Assembly (NCBI GenBank): GCA_937868075.1 | Contig: CALMLL010000155.1 | Span: 1-34,481, forward strand | DNA length: 34,481 nucleotides | From: an uncultured Marmoricola sp. | GTDB taxonomy: Bacteria; Actinomycetota; Actinomycetes; Propionibacteriales; Nocardioidaceae | Direction: 5' to 3' | Shown: piece by piece, positions 8,216 through 17,814 of the stretch | How positions within the stretch are numbered: the first letter of the stretch is position 1 | Layout: each line of letters begins with the position of its first letter | Translations under genes and position numbers: made by a program | The notes under the pieces: generated by a model | Told to the model about the DNA's origin: nothing | Databases searched by the model: none | Seen by the model: the letters and a program-made list of their open reading frames with translations, nothing else

Positions 8216-9199
8216 CTACTTGATCCAGGCGTCGACCTTGTCCTGGTTGTCGGCGATCCACTTCTTGGCTGCATCCTCCGGCGACATCTTGTCGGCGGTG
8301 ATGTACTTCGCCACGAGGTTCTGGTCGTCGTTGGTCCAGGTGAAGGCCTTCACCAGGTTCGCAGCAGTCGAACCGGAATCCATGAACTTCGTGGCCGCGA
8401 CCTTCTTCAACGGGGTGTCGGCGTAGTCGCAAGCGACCTTGGCCTTGTCGGCGTCACAGCCGTCGGAGTACGGCGGCAGCGCAACCCGCTTCATCGGGAC
8501 CTCGGCGTGGATGTACTGCGGCTCCCAGAAGTAGCCGATCAGCCATTCCTTGTTCTCCTGAGCCTTCTTGAACGCCTCGACCGTGGCAGTCTCACCACCG
8601 GAGAAGACCACCTTGAAGTCCAGGTTGAGGTTCTTCACGATGGCCTCGTCGTACTGGGTGTAGGTCGGGTCGGAGCCCAGGAACTGGCCCTTGCCGCCCG
8701 ACTCCGAGGTCGCGAAGTCCTTGGCGTACTTGTTGAGGTTGTTGTAGTCCAAGACGTCGGGGTGCTCGTCAGCCAGCCAGCCAGGGACGTACCAGCCGAT
8801 GATGCCGACGTTGCCCGGCGAGCCGAGGTCGACTGCGGAGCCATCGGCAACAGCAGCCTTGAGCTCTTCGGCGTGTGACCACTCTTCGAGGATCACGTCA
8901 CCGTCTCCGGAGGCGAGCGCCTTGTAGGAGGGGCCACCTTCCTTCAGTTCGACGTAGGTGACGTTGCAGCCCAGCTTCTCCTTGGCTGCTTCACCCACGA
9001 CGTACGCGTCGGCGGTGTAGCCGACCCAGGGGTTGACGATGATCTTGAAGTCACCGCAGTCCCCGCCGGCCGCAGCCGCCTTGGACTCGTTGGCCTTGGT
9101 TGCATCGGACACCGAACCGCCACCACATGCCGACAGCGCGAAGAGCGCGCTCGCAGCGACAGCGACGAGACGAGCACCCTTGGTGTTCAACTGTCTCAT
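8216..9199 (-). CDS. opuAC: Glycine betaine/choline ABC transporter substrate-binding lipoprotein (OpuAC/ProX type)
   Basis: A 327-residue extracytoplasmic binding protein. The lipoprotein signal peptide ends in LFALSAC with Cys25 as the lipidation site. The mature part has the OpuAC fold signatures: IIVNPWVGYTADAYV near the start, VILEEWSHAEE, IIGWYVPGW and LIGYFWEPQYIHA. The tryptophans in these motifs would supply the aromatic box that binds the trimethylammonium head group. It is the last gene of the betB-betA-opuAA-opuAB-opuAC operon, 55 bp after the permease, and is followed by a strong terminator. Substrate is inferred as glycine betaine and/or choline from fold and context; carnitine or proline betaine remain possible. 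Confidence 0.9.
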   Translation of the reverse strand: MRQLNTKGARLVAVAASALFALSACGGGSVSDATKANESKAAAAGGDCGDFKIIVNPWVGYTADAYVVGEAAKEKLGCNVTYVELKEGGPSYKALASGDGDVILEEWSHAEELKAAVADGSAVDLGSPGNVGIIGWYVPGWLADEHPDVLDYNNLNKYAKDFATSESGGKGQFLGSDPTYTQYDEAIVKNLNLDFKVVFSGGETATVEAFKKAQENKEWLIGYFWEPQYIHAEVPMKRVALPPYSDGCDADKAKVACDYADTPLKKVAATKFMDSGSTAANLVKAFTWTNDDQNLVAKYITADKMSPEDAAKKWIADNQDKVDAWIK

Positions 9200-9254
9200 T
9201 CCTTCTCCTTAATTGTGTCGCCCTCAAGCGGGCACTTCGTCGGGCGATGTCGCC

Positions 9255-11228
9255 CTAGTCCGCGCCAGCGCGCGCTGCCGCAGCGCGCGTGATGCGGTCG
9301 ATCATGACTCCGAGCAAGACGATGGAGAGACCCGCCGCCATGCCCTTACCCGAGGCTTCTTGGTGTGCCAGGCCATAGATCACGTCGTAGCCCAAGGCGC
9401 CGGCGCCCACGAGACCGCCGATGACAACCATGGCGAGAACGTAGAGCAGGCCCTGGTTGGTGGCCAGCACCAACGACCCCTTGGCCATGGGGAGTTGCAC
9501 CTTCGTGATCTCCTGCCATGTGGTCTGGCCCACCGACCGCCCGGCCTCGACGGTGCCCGGGTTGACCCCGCGCACACCGTCGGCCACCAGTTTGATCGCC
9601 GCCGGGGCGGCGTAGACGATGGCGGCCACGATCGCGGTGAACCGAGTGGAATCGAACAACGCCAGCACCGGGATGAGGTAGACGAACGCCGGGATGGTCT
9701 GACCGGCATCCAGGATCGGGCGGATGATCAGGTCGGCACGCTTGGATCGCGCCATCCAGACACCGAAGAACAGCGCCAGCACCATCACCAGCAAGGTGGC
9801 CACCAGAGTCATGTTCAAGACGACCATCGAGTCGAACCACACGTCGAGCAGCCGCAGGCCGAGCAAGCAGATCAGCGTTGGTACCAGGGCCTTTCGACCA
9901 CCGATGATCAATCCGATGATCAAGATGGCGGCGAAACTGAGCCACCACGGGGAAGTCGACAAGAGCGCCTGCATGGGGTTGAGCAGACCGTAGGTGATCG
10001 CGTCCTTGAGTGCTCCGGCCGGGCCGCTCAACGAGGCGACAGTCGCATCCATCCACTTGTTGGCCGCGTTGGCCACATTGGTGCCGAGTTGGCTCTCCGG
10101 GAAGACCGCCGCATTGAGGGCATAGGTGGAGTACCACACCGCCGCGGCTACCGGAACCAGAAGTGCCCCGAGAATCACCCGCCGGCGCTTGACGTTCTCC
10201 CCGCCGCCACGAGCGATCAGTTCGGACCGCTCACTGGCAGCGGTGGTCAGCCGGTCGAGCATGATCCCCATCAGCACGATCAGCATGCCGGGGACCAAGC
10301 CACGGCCGAAGTCGTTCTGGGTCAGTGCGGCCAGCACGGGCTTTCCTAGGCCGGGGCCGTTGACGTAGGAGGCGATGATCGCCATCGAGAGCGCGGCCAA
10401 GATGGTCTGGTTGAGGCCCAAGATGATGGTCTTGCGAGCCATCGGGACCTGCACCTTGACCAGGCGCTGCCAGGTCGACTGGCCATAGGAGTCGGTCGCC
10501 TCCAGCACGCCCGGGTTGGTGTCCCGGATCGCGAACCCGGAGATGCGCACGATGGGCGGCAAGGCGTACGCCAACGTGCAGATCACCGCCGCCGGCGCAC
10601 CGATGCCGAAGAGGATGAACACGAAGATCAGATAGACGAAGGTCGGCATCGTCTGCAGCAGGTCCAGCAACAGCGTGATCACCGTGGCCGCACGCTTGCT
10701 CACCCCGATCAGGATCGCCAACGGCAAACCCAGAAGCACGGCCAGCACGACTGAGACGAAGGTGACGACCAGCAGGCCCATGGAGTCCTGCCAGAACCCG
10801 AAGATGCCGAAGGACAGGAAGGAGGCCAGCACCAGCACCGCAATCCGCCAGTTGGCCAACGCATAGCCCACCCAGGTCGCGATCGCGGTCACCCCGAGCC
10901 ACCCGATCACCGGGGCGGGGCTGGGGGCGCTGGGGAGGGCGACCAGTTTGCTCAAGAAGTCGACGATGGCGTTGATCGCGGTGTTGACCGAGTCGGTGAA
11001 GGCGTTGTTGCCCAGTCCGGCACCGAGCTTGGCCAACTTCACGTGCAGATCGGTGAGGTCCAGCCCGGCGAGATACAGGGTGTTGTGACCCTTCGTGAAG
11101 GACCAGACGAGGATCCACACCACGATCGCGGCCAGCACCCCGACCCACCGGGGAATCCGCTTCTTGGGCTCCGGCTCAGGAGGCGCGGCGCCCAACTCGA
11201 CCGGGCGATCGAGGGTCGAGGCCGACAT
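9255..11228 (-). CDS. opuAB: Betaine/choline ABC transporter permease, two permease domains fused in tandem
   Basis: A 657-residue membrane protein made of two ProW/OpuAB-like halves in one chain. Each half has its own EAA-type coupling loop: DSYGQSTWQRLVKVQVPMA (about residues 245-263) and RSVGQTTWQEITKVQLPMA (about 575-593), each followed by an LxxNQ helix. Ordinary ProW/OpuAB chains have one such domain and dimerise, so here one polypeptide probably supplies both transmembrane halves. Many hydrophobic segments are visible across both halves. Its ATG overlaps the ATPase stop (TGATG at 11226-11230), so translation is coupled. The N-terminal 30 residues are cytoplasmic, rich in Pro and Glu. 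Confidence 0.9.
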   Translation of the reverse strand: MSASTLDRPVELGAAPPEPEPKKRIPRWVGVLAAIVVWILVWSFTKGHNTLYLAGLDLTDLHVKLAKLGAGLGNNAFTDSVNTAINAIVDFLSKLVALPSAPSPAPVIGWLGVTAIATWVGYALANWRIAVLVLASFLSFGIFGFWQDSMGLLVVTFVSVVLAVLLGLPLAILIGVSKRAATVITLLLDLLQTMPTFVYLIFVFILFGIGAPAAVICTLAYALPPIVRISGFAIRDTNPGVLEATDSYGQSTWQRLVKVQVPMARKTIILGLNQTILAALSMAIIASYVNGPGLGKPVLAALTQNDFGRGLVPGMLIVLMGIMLDRLTTAASERSELIARGGGENVKRRRVILGALLVPVAAAVWYSTYALNAAVFPESQLGTNVANAANKWMDATVASLSGPAGALKDAITYGLLNPMQALLSTSPWWLSFAAILIIGLIIGGRKALVPTLICLLGLRLLDVWFDSMVVLNMTLVATLLVMVLALFFGVWMARSKRADLIIRPILDAGQTIPAFVYLIPVLALFDSTRFTAIVAAIVYAAPAAIKLVADGVRGVNPGTVEAGRSVGQTTWQEITKVQLPMAKGSLVLATNQGLLYVLAMVVIGGLVGAGALGYDVIYGLAHQEASGKGMAAGLSIVLLGVMIDRITRAAAARAGAD

Positions 11229-12253
11229 CAGTCTTCCTCCGCCACAACCACGCGCAAGATGTCTTCGTCATCGACCATGCCGACAATCTTCCCGTCCTCC
11301 GAAACCCGGACCGGTCCACGGTTGGCCAGCACGCTGCGGGCCGCCTCACGAACCACGGTGTGGGCTGGGAGCACTGGGCTGTCGGCGCCGACCTCGTCGC
11401 TGACCGGCCTCATGACCCACTTGAGGGTGAGCACGTGCGACTTGGGGACATCGCTGACGAACTCCCGGACGTAGTCGTCGGCCGGGGCGCCGACCACCTC
11501 GTCGGGGCGGCCGATCTGCACGACCTCGCCGTCGCGCATGATCAGCACCCGGTCGCCCAACTTGAGAGCTTCGGCGAGGTCGTGGGTGATGAAGACCATC
11601 GTCTTGCCCAACTCGCGGTGCAGTCGGATGACCTCGTTCTGCATGTCGCGCCGGATCAGCGGGTCGAGAGCCGAGAAGGGCTCGTCGAACAGCAGCAGGT
11701 CCGGGTCACCGGCCAGGGCCCGGGCCAGGCCGACACGCTGCTGCATGCCGCCGGAGAGTTGATCGGGATAGGACTTCTCATAGCCCTTGAGGCCCACCAA
11801 CTCGGTGACTTGCGCAGCCGTCGCGCGGCGGTCCTTCTTGCTGACTCCGCGGACCTCCAGTCCGTAGGCCACGTTGTCGATCACCGACCGGTGCGGCAAG
11901 AGACCGAAGTGCTGGAACACCATCGAGACGTGGTTGCGGCGAAGATCGCGCAGTTGGGCCTCCGACGCCGCCGTCATGTCCTGGCCGTTCATCACCACCG
12001 ATCCGGCGGTCGGCTCGATCAGTCGGGTCAGCAGGCGCACCAGGGTCGACTTTCCGGAGCCGGACAGACCCATCACGACGAAGACCTCACCGGGGGCCAC
12101 GTCGAAGGAGACGTCCTTGACCCCGACGACGTTGCCGGTCTTCTCCTTGAGCGCCGAGCGGCTCAGTTCGGCGTCGGGAGTGCCGATGATCCGGTCGGCC
12201 CGCGGACCGAAGATCTTCCACAAGTGCTCGACGTGCAGGGCGGATTCGGTCAT
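11228..12253 (-). CDS. opuAA: Betaine/choline ABC transporter ATPase with C-terminal CBS region
   Basis: A 341-residue ATP-binding subunit of the ProV/OpuAA family. Walker [10 protein letters not shown] (residues 62-70), Q-loop [12 protein letters not shown] signature LSGGM (166-170), Walker B LLLFDE (186-191) and switch [11 protein letters not shown] are all intact. The last 65 residues ([18 protein letters not shown] to [12 protein letters not shown]) resemble a CBS domain, which in OpuA-type transporters senses ionic strength. Here only about one CBS motif fits, fewer than the usual tandem pair, so osmotic gating may be weak and the role catabolic. The ATG overlaps the betA stop as ATGA (12250-12253). 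Confidence 0.92.
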   Translation of the reverse strand: MTESALHVEHLWKIFGPRADRIIGTPDAELSRSALKEKTGNVVGVKDVSFDVAPGEVFVVMGLSGSGKSTLVRLLTRLIEPTAGSVVMNGQDMTAASEAQLRDLRRNHVSMVFQHFGLLPHRSVIDNVAYGLEVRGVSKKDRRATAAQVTELVGLKGYEKSYPDQLSGGMQQRVGLARALAGDPDLLLFDEPFSALDPLIRRDMQNEVIRLHRELGKTMVFITHDLAEALKLGDRVLIMRDGEVVQIGRPDEVVGAPADDYVREFVSDVPKSHVLTLKWVMRPVSDEVGADSPVLPAHTVVREAARSVLANRGPVRVSEDGKIVGMVDDEDILRVVVAEED

Positions 12254-13983
12254 GTCGGCTCCTCAGCGTGCGGCGTTGGGGTGACGTTATTGCGCGGGTC
12301 GCCCGGTGGATAGAGGGTCGAACCGTCCCGATGGCGGTAGTAAGGCACCGCTGTCGGGGCCAGCGGAGTGTTGCCGAGGATCAGATCGGCGGCCTTCTCG
12401 GCCACCATCATCACCGGGGCGTAGATGTTTCCGTTGGTGACATAGGGGAAGACGCTGGCGTCCACGGCACGTACGCCGTCAAGCCCGTGCACCTTCATCG
12501 AGGTGGGGTCGGTCACCGACATGTCGTCGATGCCCATCTTGGCCGTGCAGGAGGGGTGGAGCGCCGTCTCGGCGTCCTTGCGCACCCACTCCAAGATCTC
12601 CTCGTCGGTCTCCACGCTGGGGCCCGGGCTGAGCTCACCGTCGTTGAACGGCGCGAAGGCGGGCTGGTTCAGGATCAACCTGGCCGTGCGGATCGCTTCC
12701 ACCCATTCGCGGCGGTCGGTCGCAGTGGAGAGGTAGTTGAACAGCATCTTGGGGTGCTGCTTGGGGTTGGTGCTGGCGATGCGGATCCAGCCGCGGGTGT
12801 CGGCGTACATCGGGCCGATATGGACCTGGTATCCGTGCCCTTTGGTGGGCGACGTGCCGTCGTAACGGATCGCGATCGGCAGGAAGTGGAACATCAGGTT
12901 GGGCCAGTCGACATCGTCGTTGCTGCGGCAGAAGCCGCCGCCCTCGAAATGGTTGGTGGCACCGAGCCCGGCGCGACCGAAGAGCCATTTGGCCCCGATC
13001 ATCGGCCGCTTGTGCCAGGCCAGGCCGGGGGCGATCGAGACCGGCAGTTTGCTGGCGTACTGGATATAGACCTCGAGGTGGTCCTGGAGGTTCTCCCCCA
13101 CGCCCTTCAGGTCGTGCACCATGTCCACCCCCAGCGGGCGGAGATGGTCGCTGTTGCCGACCCCGGACAGTTGCAGCAACTGCGGAGTGTTGATTGCGCC
13201 ACCGCACAGGATCACCTCGCCGGCCGACGCATGCCGCTGGGCACGGCCGGCCCGGAGGTAGTCGACCCCGGTGGCGCGGGTCCCGTCGAAGGTGATCCTG
13301 GTGGCGTGTGCCAAGGTCTCCACGGTGAGGTTGGGTCGCTTCATCACCGGGTGCAGGTAGGCACGGGCCGCACTCCAGCGACGCCCGTTCTTGATGTTGC
13401 GGTCGAAGCGGGCGAACCCTTCTTGACGGTATCCGTTGACGTCGTCGGTCAGCGGGAACCCGGCCTGCTGTGCGGCCTCGAAGAAGGCCCCGAAGAGCGG
13501 GTTCTCCGCCTTCCCGCGCTCCAGCCACAGCGGACCGCTCCCGCCACGCCACTGGTCAGAGCCGTCGGAACCGTTCTCGAGGTGACGACTCTCCATGCGC
13601 TTGAAGTAGGGCAGGCAGTGGAGGTAGTCCCACGTCTCCATGCCGGGGTCGGCGGCCCAGCGCTCGAAGTCCATCGGGTTGCCCCGCTGGAAGATCATCC
13701 CGTTGATGCTGCTGGACCCGCCGAGCACTTTGCCGCGGGCGTGATAGATCCGCCGCCCGCCCATGGCCGGCTCCGGCTCGGTCTCGTACTTCCAGTCGTA
13801 GAAACGACTACCGATCGGGAACGGCAAGGCCGCCGGCATGTGGATGAAAGGGTCGATCCGGAAGTCGCTGCGCCCGGCCTCGAGCACCAGGACCGACGTG
13901 CCCGGATCGGTGCTGAGGCGGTTGGCCAGGGCACTGCCCGCGGAACCGCCACCCACGATCACGTAGTCCCAGTGCTTGCTCAC
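12250..13983 (-). CDS. betA: Choline dehydrogenase-like GMC oxidoreductase
   Basis: A 577-residue GMC-family flavoenzyme, expected to oxidise choline to betaine aldehyde. Visible: the FAD dinucleotide motif [16 protein letters not shown] near residue 10, GMC signature 1 ([20 protein letters not shown]), signature 2 ([22 protein letters not shown]), the catalytic histidine region [11 protein letters not shown] and the C-terminal FAD motif [16 protein letters not shown]. The GTG at 13983 overlaps the betB stop (GTGA). A longer upstream frame is only antisense/overlap sequence inside betB and was rejected. Choline is inferred as substrate from the adjacent betB and betaine transporter; GMC enzymes for other alcohols look alike. 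Membrane-linked electron acceptor is typical of BetA. Confidence 0.9.
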   Translation of the reverse strand: MSKHWDYVIVGGGSAGSALANRLSTDPGTSVLVLEAGRSDFRIDPFIHMPAALPFPIGSRFYDWKYETEPEPAMGGRRIYHARGKVLGGSSSINGMIFQRGNPMDFERWAADPGMETWDYLHCLPYFKRMESRHLENGSDGSDQWRGGSGPLWLERGKAENPLFGAFFEAAQQAGFPLTDDVNGYRQEGFARFDRNIKNGRRWSAARAYLHPVMKRPNLTVETLAHATRITFDGTRATGVDYLRAGRAQRHASAGEVILCGGAINTPQLLQLSGVGNSDHLRPLGVDMVHDLKGVGENLQDHLEVYIQYASKLPVSIAPGLAWHKRPMIGAKWLFGRAGLGATNHFEGGGFCRSNDDVDWPNLMFHFLPIAIRYDGTSPTKGHGYQVHIGPMYADTRGWIRIASTNPKQHPKMLFNYLSTATDRREWVEAIRTARLILNQPAFAPFNDGELSPGPSVETDEEILEWVRKDAETALHPSCTAKMGIDDMSVTDPTSMKVHGLDGVRAVDASVFPYVTNGNIYAPVMMVAEKAADLILGNTPLAPTAVPYYRHRDGSTLYPPGDPRNNVTPTPHAEEPT

Positions 13984-15479
13984 GAGTCCTGTCCTCCGTC
14001 CGGGTCGCCGAACCAGCCTTGGGGTCCGGGGTCGAGGTTGCGCCAGATGTGCTTGGTTTCGCGGTACTCCTCCAGGCCGGCCTGGCCCAACTCGCGCCCG
14101 ATGCCCGACTGCTTGTATCCGCCCCACTCGGCCTGAGCCACGTAGGGGTGGTAGTCGTTGATCCAGACGGTGCCCATGCGCAAGGCGCGGGCGACGCGGT
14201 CAGCCTTGGCGGCATCTGTGGTCCAGACCGCTCCGGCCAGGCCATAGATGGAGTCGTTGGCCAACCTGATCGCCTCGGCCTCGGTGCGGAACGACTCGAC
14301 CGTGAGCACCGGGCCGAACGACTCCTCCTGCACGCAATGCATCTTGGAATGGCAGCGGTCCAGCACGGTCGGCGGGAAGAAGAAGCCCTCGGCAAGGTCG
14401 CCGGTGGTGACTCGCCCGCCGCCCACGCGCAGCACAGCGCCCTCATCGACCGCGCGGTCGACGTACGCCTCGACCTTGCGCAGATGGGCTTCGGAGATGA
14501 GCGCTCCGGTTTCGGCGTCGGCATCGAACGGCCCGCCGAGTCGGATCGATCCGGCACGCCGCACAACCTCGTCGACGAACTCGTCACGGATCGTGTCTTC
14601 GACCAGCAGTCGCGCCCCCGCCGAGCAGACCTGCCCGGAGTGCAAGAAGATCGCGGTCAGAGCCATGTCGAGCGCGGCGTCACGGTCGGCGTCGGCGAAG
14701 ACGATGTTGGGGTTCTTGCCACCCAACTCCAAGGCGACCTTCTTCACCGTGTCGGCGGCCGCCTTCATGATTCGTTTGCCCGTCTCGAGGCCTCCAGTGA
14801 AGCTGACCAGGTCGACGCGATGATCGGTGCTCAGCGGTGCCCCCGCATGGGGGCCGTCACCCACGACGAGGTTGGCGACTCCATCAGGAAGACCAGCCTC
14901 CGCCAACAGACGCATCAACATGATCGCTGTGTGGGGAGTCAACTCACTGGGCTTGAGGACGAACGTGTTGCCGGCGGCCAGACACGGGGCGACCTTCCAG
15001 GCGACCTGGAGGAGCGGGTAGTTCCACGGCGTGATCAGCCCGCAGACGCCGACAGGCTCGTGGATCACCACGCTGCTGACGTCGTCTCGACCCACATCGA
15101 CGACTCGCTGCGCCGCACTGGCCTCCGCGACGGCCACCCGACCGAAGTGTGCGAAGACGCTGGTGACGTCGTCGACGTCGTACTCGCTCTCGACCAGGCG
15201 CTTGCCCGTGTCAAGCGACTCGGCCCGAGCTATCGCGTCCTTGTCGCGCTGGAGGAGGTCGGCGACCCTTAGGAGGAGGGCGCCGCGTTCGGCGACCGGG
15301 GTGTGTGGCCACGGACCGTGGTCGAAGGCGTGCCGTGCGGCTGCGATGGCATCGCGGGTGTCATCGGCCGAGGCCTCATCGATCTCGGCAACCAGATGAC
15401 CGTCGGCAGGGCATCGGATCTCGCGCCGACCACCGGCTTGGGCGTGGCGCCATTGCCCATCGACAAGGATCTCCGGCAC
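13980..15479 (-). CDS. betB: Betaine aldehyde dehydrogenase
   Basis: A 499-residue NAD+-dependent aldehyde dehydrogenase, expected to convert betaine aldehyde to glycine betaine. Motifs: [27 protein letters not shown] (cofactor loop), [15 protein letters not shown] with the general-base Glu, and [16 protein letters not shown] with the catalytic Cys. Near the C-terminus are [10 protein letters not shown] and [13 protein letters not shown]. The chosen GTG at 15479 has GGGGAG nearby; the frame stays open 19 codons further upstream, but that part contains the operators. It is the first gene of betB-betA-opuAA-opuAB-opuAC, with the operator pair 20-55 bp upstream of the start. BetB specificity is inferred from operon partners. 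Confidence 0.9.
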   Translation of the reverse strand: MPEILVDGQWRHAQAGGRREIRCPADGHLVAEIDEASADDTRDAIAAARHAFDHGPWPHTPVAERGALLLRVADLLQRDKDAIARAESLDTGKRLVESEYDVDDVTSVFAHFGRVAVAEASAAQRVVDVGRDDVSSVVIHEPVGVCGLITPWNYPLLQVAWKVAPCLAAGNTFVLKPSELTPHTAIMLMRLLAEAGLPDGVANLVVGDGPHAGAPLSTDHRVDLVSFTGGLETGKRIMKAAADTVKKVALELGGKNPNIVFADADRDAALDMALTAIFLHSGQVCSAGARLLVEDTIRDEFVDEVVRRAGSIRLGGPFDADAETGALISEAHLRKVEAYVDRAVDEGAVLRVGGGRVTTGDLAEGFFFPPTVLDRCHSKMHCVQEESFGPVLTVESFRTEAEAIRLANDSIYGLAGAVWTTDAAKADRVARALRMGTVWINDYHPYVAQAEWGGYKQSGIGRELGQAGLEEYRETKHIWRNLDPGPQGWFGDPDGGQDS

Positions 15480-15498
15480 ACCACTCCCCTTTAGACGA

Positions 15499-15534
15499 GT
15501 TGCGTATGACGCAACGCATTGCTTATCTCGCAAC
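15499..15534. promoter_or_regulatory. Tandem operator pair upstream of the betB operon
   Basis: Two 17-bp palindromic sites 2 bp apart: 15499-15515 (GTTGCGTATGACGCAAC) and 15518-15534 (GTTGCGAGATAAGCAAT on the minus strand). They match the pair before the dimethylglycine dehydrogenase (the second site matches GTTGCGCTATAAGCAAC in 14 of 17 positions) and the pair at metF. They lie 20-55 bp ahead of the betB GTG, where a promoter is expected, so binding would probably repress. The rest of 15480-15673 contains a possible CRP-like site and the DUF3349 terminator. Confidence 0.72.
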
Positions 15535-15538
15535 ACTA

Positions 15539-15554
15539 TGTGATCTGGATCATC
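15539..15554. promoter_or_regulatory. Possible CRP/GlxR-like site near the betB promoter
   Basis: TGTGA-TCTGGA-TCATC follows the TGTGA-N6-TCACA pattern of CRP-family operators with two mismatches in the right half. It starts five bases beyond the distal edge of the betB operator pair, a position suited to an activator. A single weak match; could be chance. Confidence 0.3.
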
Positions 15555-15629
15555 TTCCGAGGGCGCTCCCCCGTCAAGGCTCTACCGCGCAATGTGGACC
15601 ATTCGTGACCTGCACAAAAACGCAATGGA

Positions 15630-15652
15630 GGCCCGACCATCGCGGTCGGACC
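15630..15652 (-). terminator. Likely terminator after the pit/DUF3349 operon
   Basis: GGCCCGACC (15630-15638) and GGTCGGACC (15644-15652) form a 9-bp stem with one G-T pair and a five-base loop. On the minus strand it lies 22 bases past the DUF3349 stop, and a TTTTT run follows after about ten bases. Confidence 0.65.
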
Positions 15653-15673
15653 CCCATCGGTGTGGATCTCAGC

Positions 15674-16237
15674 TCAGCCCATCTCCACCGGCCAGCCCTT
15701 GGCCTTCAAGTGGGCCGTGACCCGCTCGATGTCGGCCTGGGTGGGGCTCTCGTGGATCTGGCGGGCGATCGCCTCCTCGATGTCTGTCGAGGTGGCCGCA
15801 AGAAGACCATTGGCCTTCAACTCGCGAGTGACTGCCTTGACCTCACGCTTGGTCAAGCGGCGCTCCAAGATCGCCACCAGCGGGATGAAGTCGCCCTCGG
15901 GCACACCTTCCGGGTAGCCCGCACGGAGCCAGTTGACGACCCCGGCAAGGGCGCGCCCGACGACGCTGCCCTCTCCGTCTTCATCCTCGCCCGAGGCCGG
16001 GTTGGCCAGCGGCCAGCCCCCGGCAACAAGCTTGCTGGACACCTTGGCGATCTGTTCACCAGTGGCTTGGCCGTCCTTCTTGGCACCCATCAGGGCAGCG
16101 AAACCAGCCACCTGGTCACCTGAGAGGAAGTCCCTCAGGATCGCCAGGAGCGCCAGCCGGTCCGCGGCAGGTACGCCGTCGGGGTAGGCCGCTCGAATCC
16201 ACAAGAGCACGCGATCCAAAGTCGCAGAACGTTCCAT
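15674..16237 (-). CDS. DUF3349-family protein with two repeated domains
   Basis: A 187-residue soluble protein built from two copies of the small helical DUF3349 module, known mainly in actinobacteria. The first is around residues 7-75 (VLLWIRAAYPDGVPAADRLALLAIL), the second around 100-187 (VVNWLRAGYPEGVPEGDFIPLVAIL then ERRLTKREVKAV). Each half ends in a GWP motif (KLVAGGWPLAN and HLKAKGWPVEMG). An acidic linker (GEDEDGEG) joins them. A GGAGGA lies seven bases ahead of the ATG. It is the third gene of the pit operon, 18 bp after the small membrane protein. Structures of DUF3349 proteins are known, but their function is not; a role with phosphate uptake is only suggested by position. Confidence 0.85.
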   Translation of the reverse strand: MERSATLDRVLLWIRAAYPDGVPAADRLALLAILRDFLSGDQVAGFAALMGAKKDGQATGEQIAKVSSKLVAGGWPLANPASGEDEDGEGSVVGRALAGVVNWLRAGYPEGVPEGDFIPLVAILERRLTKREVKAVTRELKANGLLAATSTDIEEAIARQIHESPTQADIERVTAHLKAKGWPVEMG

Positions 16238-16255
16238 GATGATTCCTCCTTGCGA

Positions 16256-16549
16256 CTACGGCTTGGGGACCAGGACCGGGAAGATGTGCTCAAAGCTCAC
16301 AACCTTGCCCAAGCCCGCTCCGACGATGATCATGATGCCGACCATGACGGCGAACGCGACAGCCGCGAAGCACACCCAGGCCAGCACCTTGTTGGCGATC
16401 GAGGGGGTCGGGGCCGGACCGTCGGCGACGGCCGGACCAGCCAGGAAACGAACGCCCAGCGCGAAGATGATCGGCAGACCCGCTCCGACGAAGAAGCCGT
16501 TGTACAACAGGTCCCAAGCACCTTGCAGGGACAACCGCACAGTATCCAT
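16256..16549 (-). CDS. Small two-helix membrane protein beside the phosphate transporter
   Basis: A 97-residue protein with two clear hydrophobic segments (about residues 15-40, LLYNGFFVGAGLPIIFALGVRF, and 52-82, VLAWVCFAAVAFAVMVGIMIIVGAG) and a short tail ending FPVLVPKP. It starts eight bases after the pit stop, with GAGG overlapping that stop, so it is co-translated with pit. Similar small proteins accompany Pit genes in other actinobacteria, to my recollection. It may be a subunit or stabiliser of the transporter; no motif proves this. Confidence 0.75.
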   Translation of the reverse strand: MDTVRLSLQGAWDLLYNGFFVGAGLPIIFALGVRFLAGPAVADGPAPTPSIANKVLAWVCFAAVAFAVMVGIMIIVGAGLGKVVSFEHIFPVLVPKP

Positions 16550-16557
16550 TTCCTACC

Positions 16558-17793
16558 TCACTTGACCTTGCGGACGGGCGGAGCGCCCTCCCAGATCTCG
16601 CCCACGTTGTGGTGGTCCACCTTGTGGTCGCGAGAGCGATTGAACATGTAGCCGGCACCGGCTACCAGCAGCACCATGATCACCAGCGGTCCGGCAGCAC
16701 CGCCGAACAGGTCCGCGATCCACCACATGAGCGCACCCAGGAGGCCGGCAGCAGGCAGGGTCGTCGCCCAGGCGACCACCATGCGTCCCGCGACGCTCCA
16801 ACGCACGTGAGCGCCGGGGCGTCCCACACCCGAACCGAGGATCGAGCCACTGGCTACCTGCGTGGTCGACAGCGGCACACCGAGGTGGCTGGCAGCCAGG
16901 ATCACTGCGGACGAGGCGCCGTCGGCGGCCATGCCCTGTGGAGCGGTGATCTCCACCAGACCCTTGGACAGCGTGCGGATGATCCGCCAACCGCCGAGGT
17001 AGGTGCCACCGGCAATGGCCAGCGCGCAGATCAGCTTCACCCAGAACGGCACGCCGTCCTCCAGGCCGACACTCCCGTAGGCAATGAGGCCGAGGGTGAT
17101 GACACCCATCGTCTTCTGGGCGTCGTTGGTGCCGTGGGCCAGCGAGACCAGCGACGCGGCGCTGATCTGGCCCCACTTGAAGCCACGGGCCGAGCGTTGC
17201 TCCTCGCGACCAGCGGCCAGCTTCATCACGACCCAGGTACCGACCATGGCGATCACGCCGGCGATCACCGGAGAGAGCACGGCCGGAACCAGGATCTTGC
17301 CGACCACACCGTCGATCTTGGTGCCGTCACCGACCCACTTGACGCCCGAGGCGCCGAGTCCGGCCAGGGTGGCGCCGATGATGCCGCCCAGGAGGGCGTA
17401 CGACGAGCTGGACGGCAAGCCGAGCAGCCAGGTGAACATGTTCCACAAGATGGCGCCGATCAGACCGGCCAGCACGATCACCAGCAACGCGTGCCCGTGG
17501 TCGTTGACCAACTGCGGGAGCGGCGTGCCGTCATCGGCTTGCAACTTGACCACGGAGTTGGTCACGGTCAGCGCCACAGCGACGGAAAGGAAGGCGCCCA
17601 CGAGGTTCATCGTCGCGGCGAGCGCGACGGCGGTCTTGGGCTTGAGGGCACCGGTGGCAATGGAGGAAGCCACTGCATTTCCGGTGTCATGGAAACCATT
17701 GGTGAAGTCAAAGAAGAGGGCTGTGCCGATAACGCACAGCAGAATCACGAGAGCCACTGTCACACTGCTCACGATGGTGGCAAACGGCCCCAT
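16558..17793 (-). CDS. pit: Low-affinity inorganic phosphate transporter, Pit family
   Basis: A 411-residue Pit/PiT membrane transporter, a phosphate (or metal-phosphate) symporter. The two signature repeats are present: LFFDFTNGFHDTGNAVASSIATGAL near the N-terminus and SLAHGTNDAQKTMGVI in the second half; also GLPSSSSYALLGGIIGA and GVPLSTTQVASGSILG, the paired PST/LSTT motifs. Numerous hydrophobic helices; soluble C-terminal tail. The ATG at 17793 is preferred; a GTG about nine codons upstream is possible, but it lies inside the PHO box. First gene of pit-small membrane protein-DUF3349. Its placement inside a betaine island has no evident metabolic reason. Regulation by phosphate is suggested by the PHO box at 17815-17832. 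Confidence 0.92.
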   Translation of the reverse strand: MGPFATIVSSVTVALVILLCVIGTALFFDFTNGFHDTGNAVASSIATGALKPKTAVALAATMNLVGAFLSVAVALTVTNSVVKLQADDGTPLPQLVNDHGHALLVIVLAGLIGAILWNMFTWLLGLPSSSSYALLGGIIGATLAGLGASGVKWVGDGTKIDGVVGKILVPAVLSPVIAGVIAMVGTWVVMKLAAGREEQRSARGFKWGQISAASLVSLAHGTNDAQKTMGVITLGLIAYGSVGLEDGVPFWVKLICALAIAGGTYLGGWRIIRTLSKGLVEITAPQGMAADGASSAVILAASHLGVPLSTTQVASGSILGSGVGRPGAHVRWSVAGRMVVAWATTLPAAGLLGALMWWIADLFGGAAGPLVIMVLLVAGAGYMFNRSRDHKVDHHNVGEIWEGAPPVRKVK

Positions 17794-17814
17794 GACACAA
17801 ATGATTGTGAATCC

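Noticed and set aside
5417..8878. A 1153-codon open frame on the plus strand opposite the dimethylglycine dehydrogenase
   Set aside because: It is antisense to a gene with clear family motifs and has none itself. Long antisense frames are expected in GC-rich DNA; the same applies to the long plus-strand frames at 9213, 12268, 14019 and 16609.
13980..15479. Reading the aldehyde dehydrogenase as a general aldehyde detoxification enzyme
   Set aside because: Motifs alone allow it, but start/stop coupling to betA and cotranscription with a betaine transporter favour betaine aldehyde dehydrogenase.
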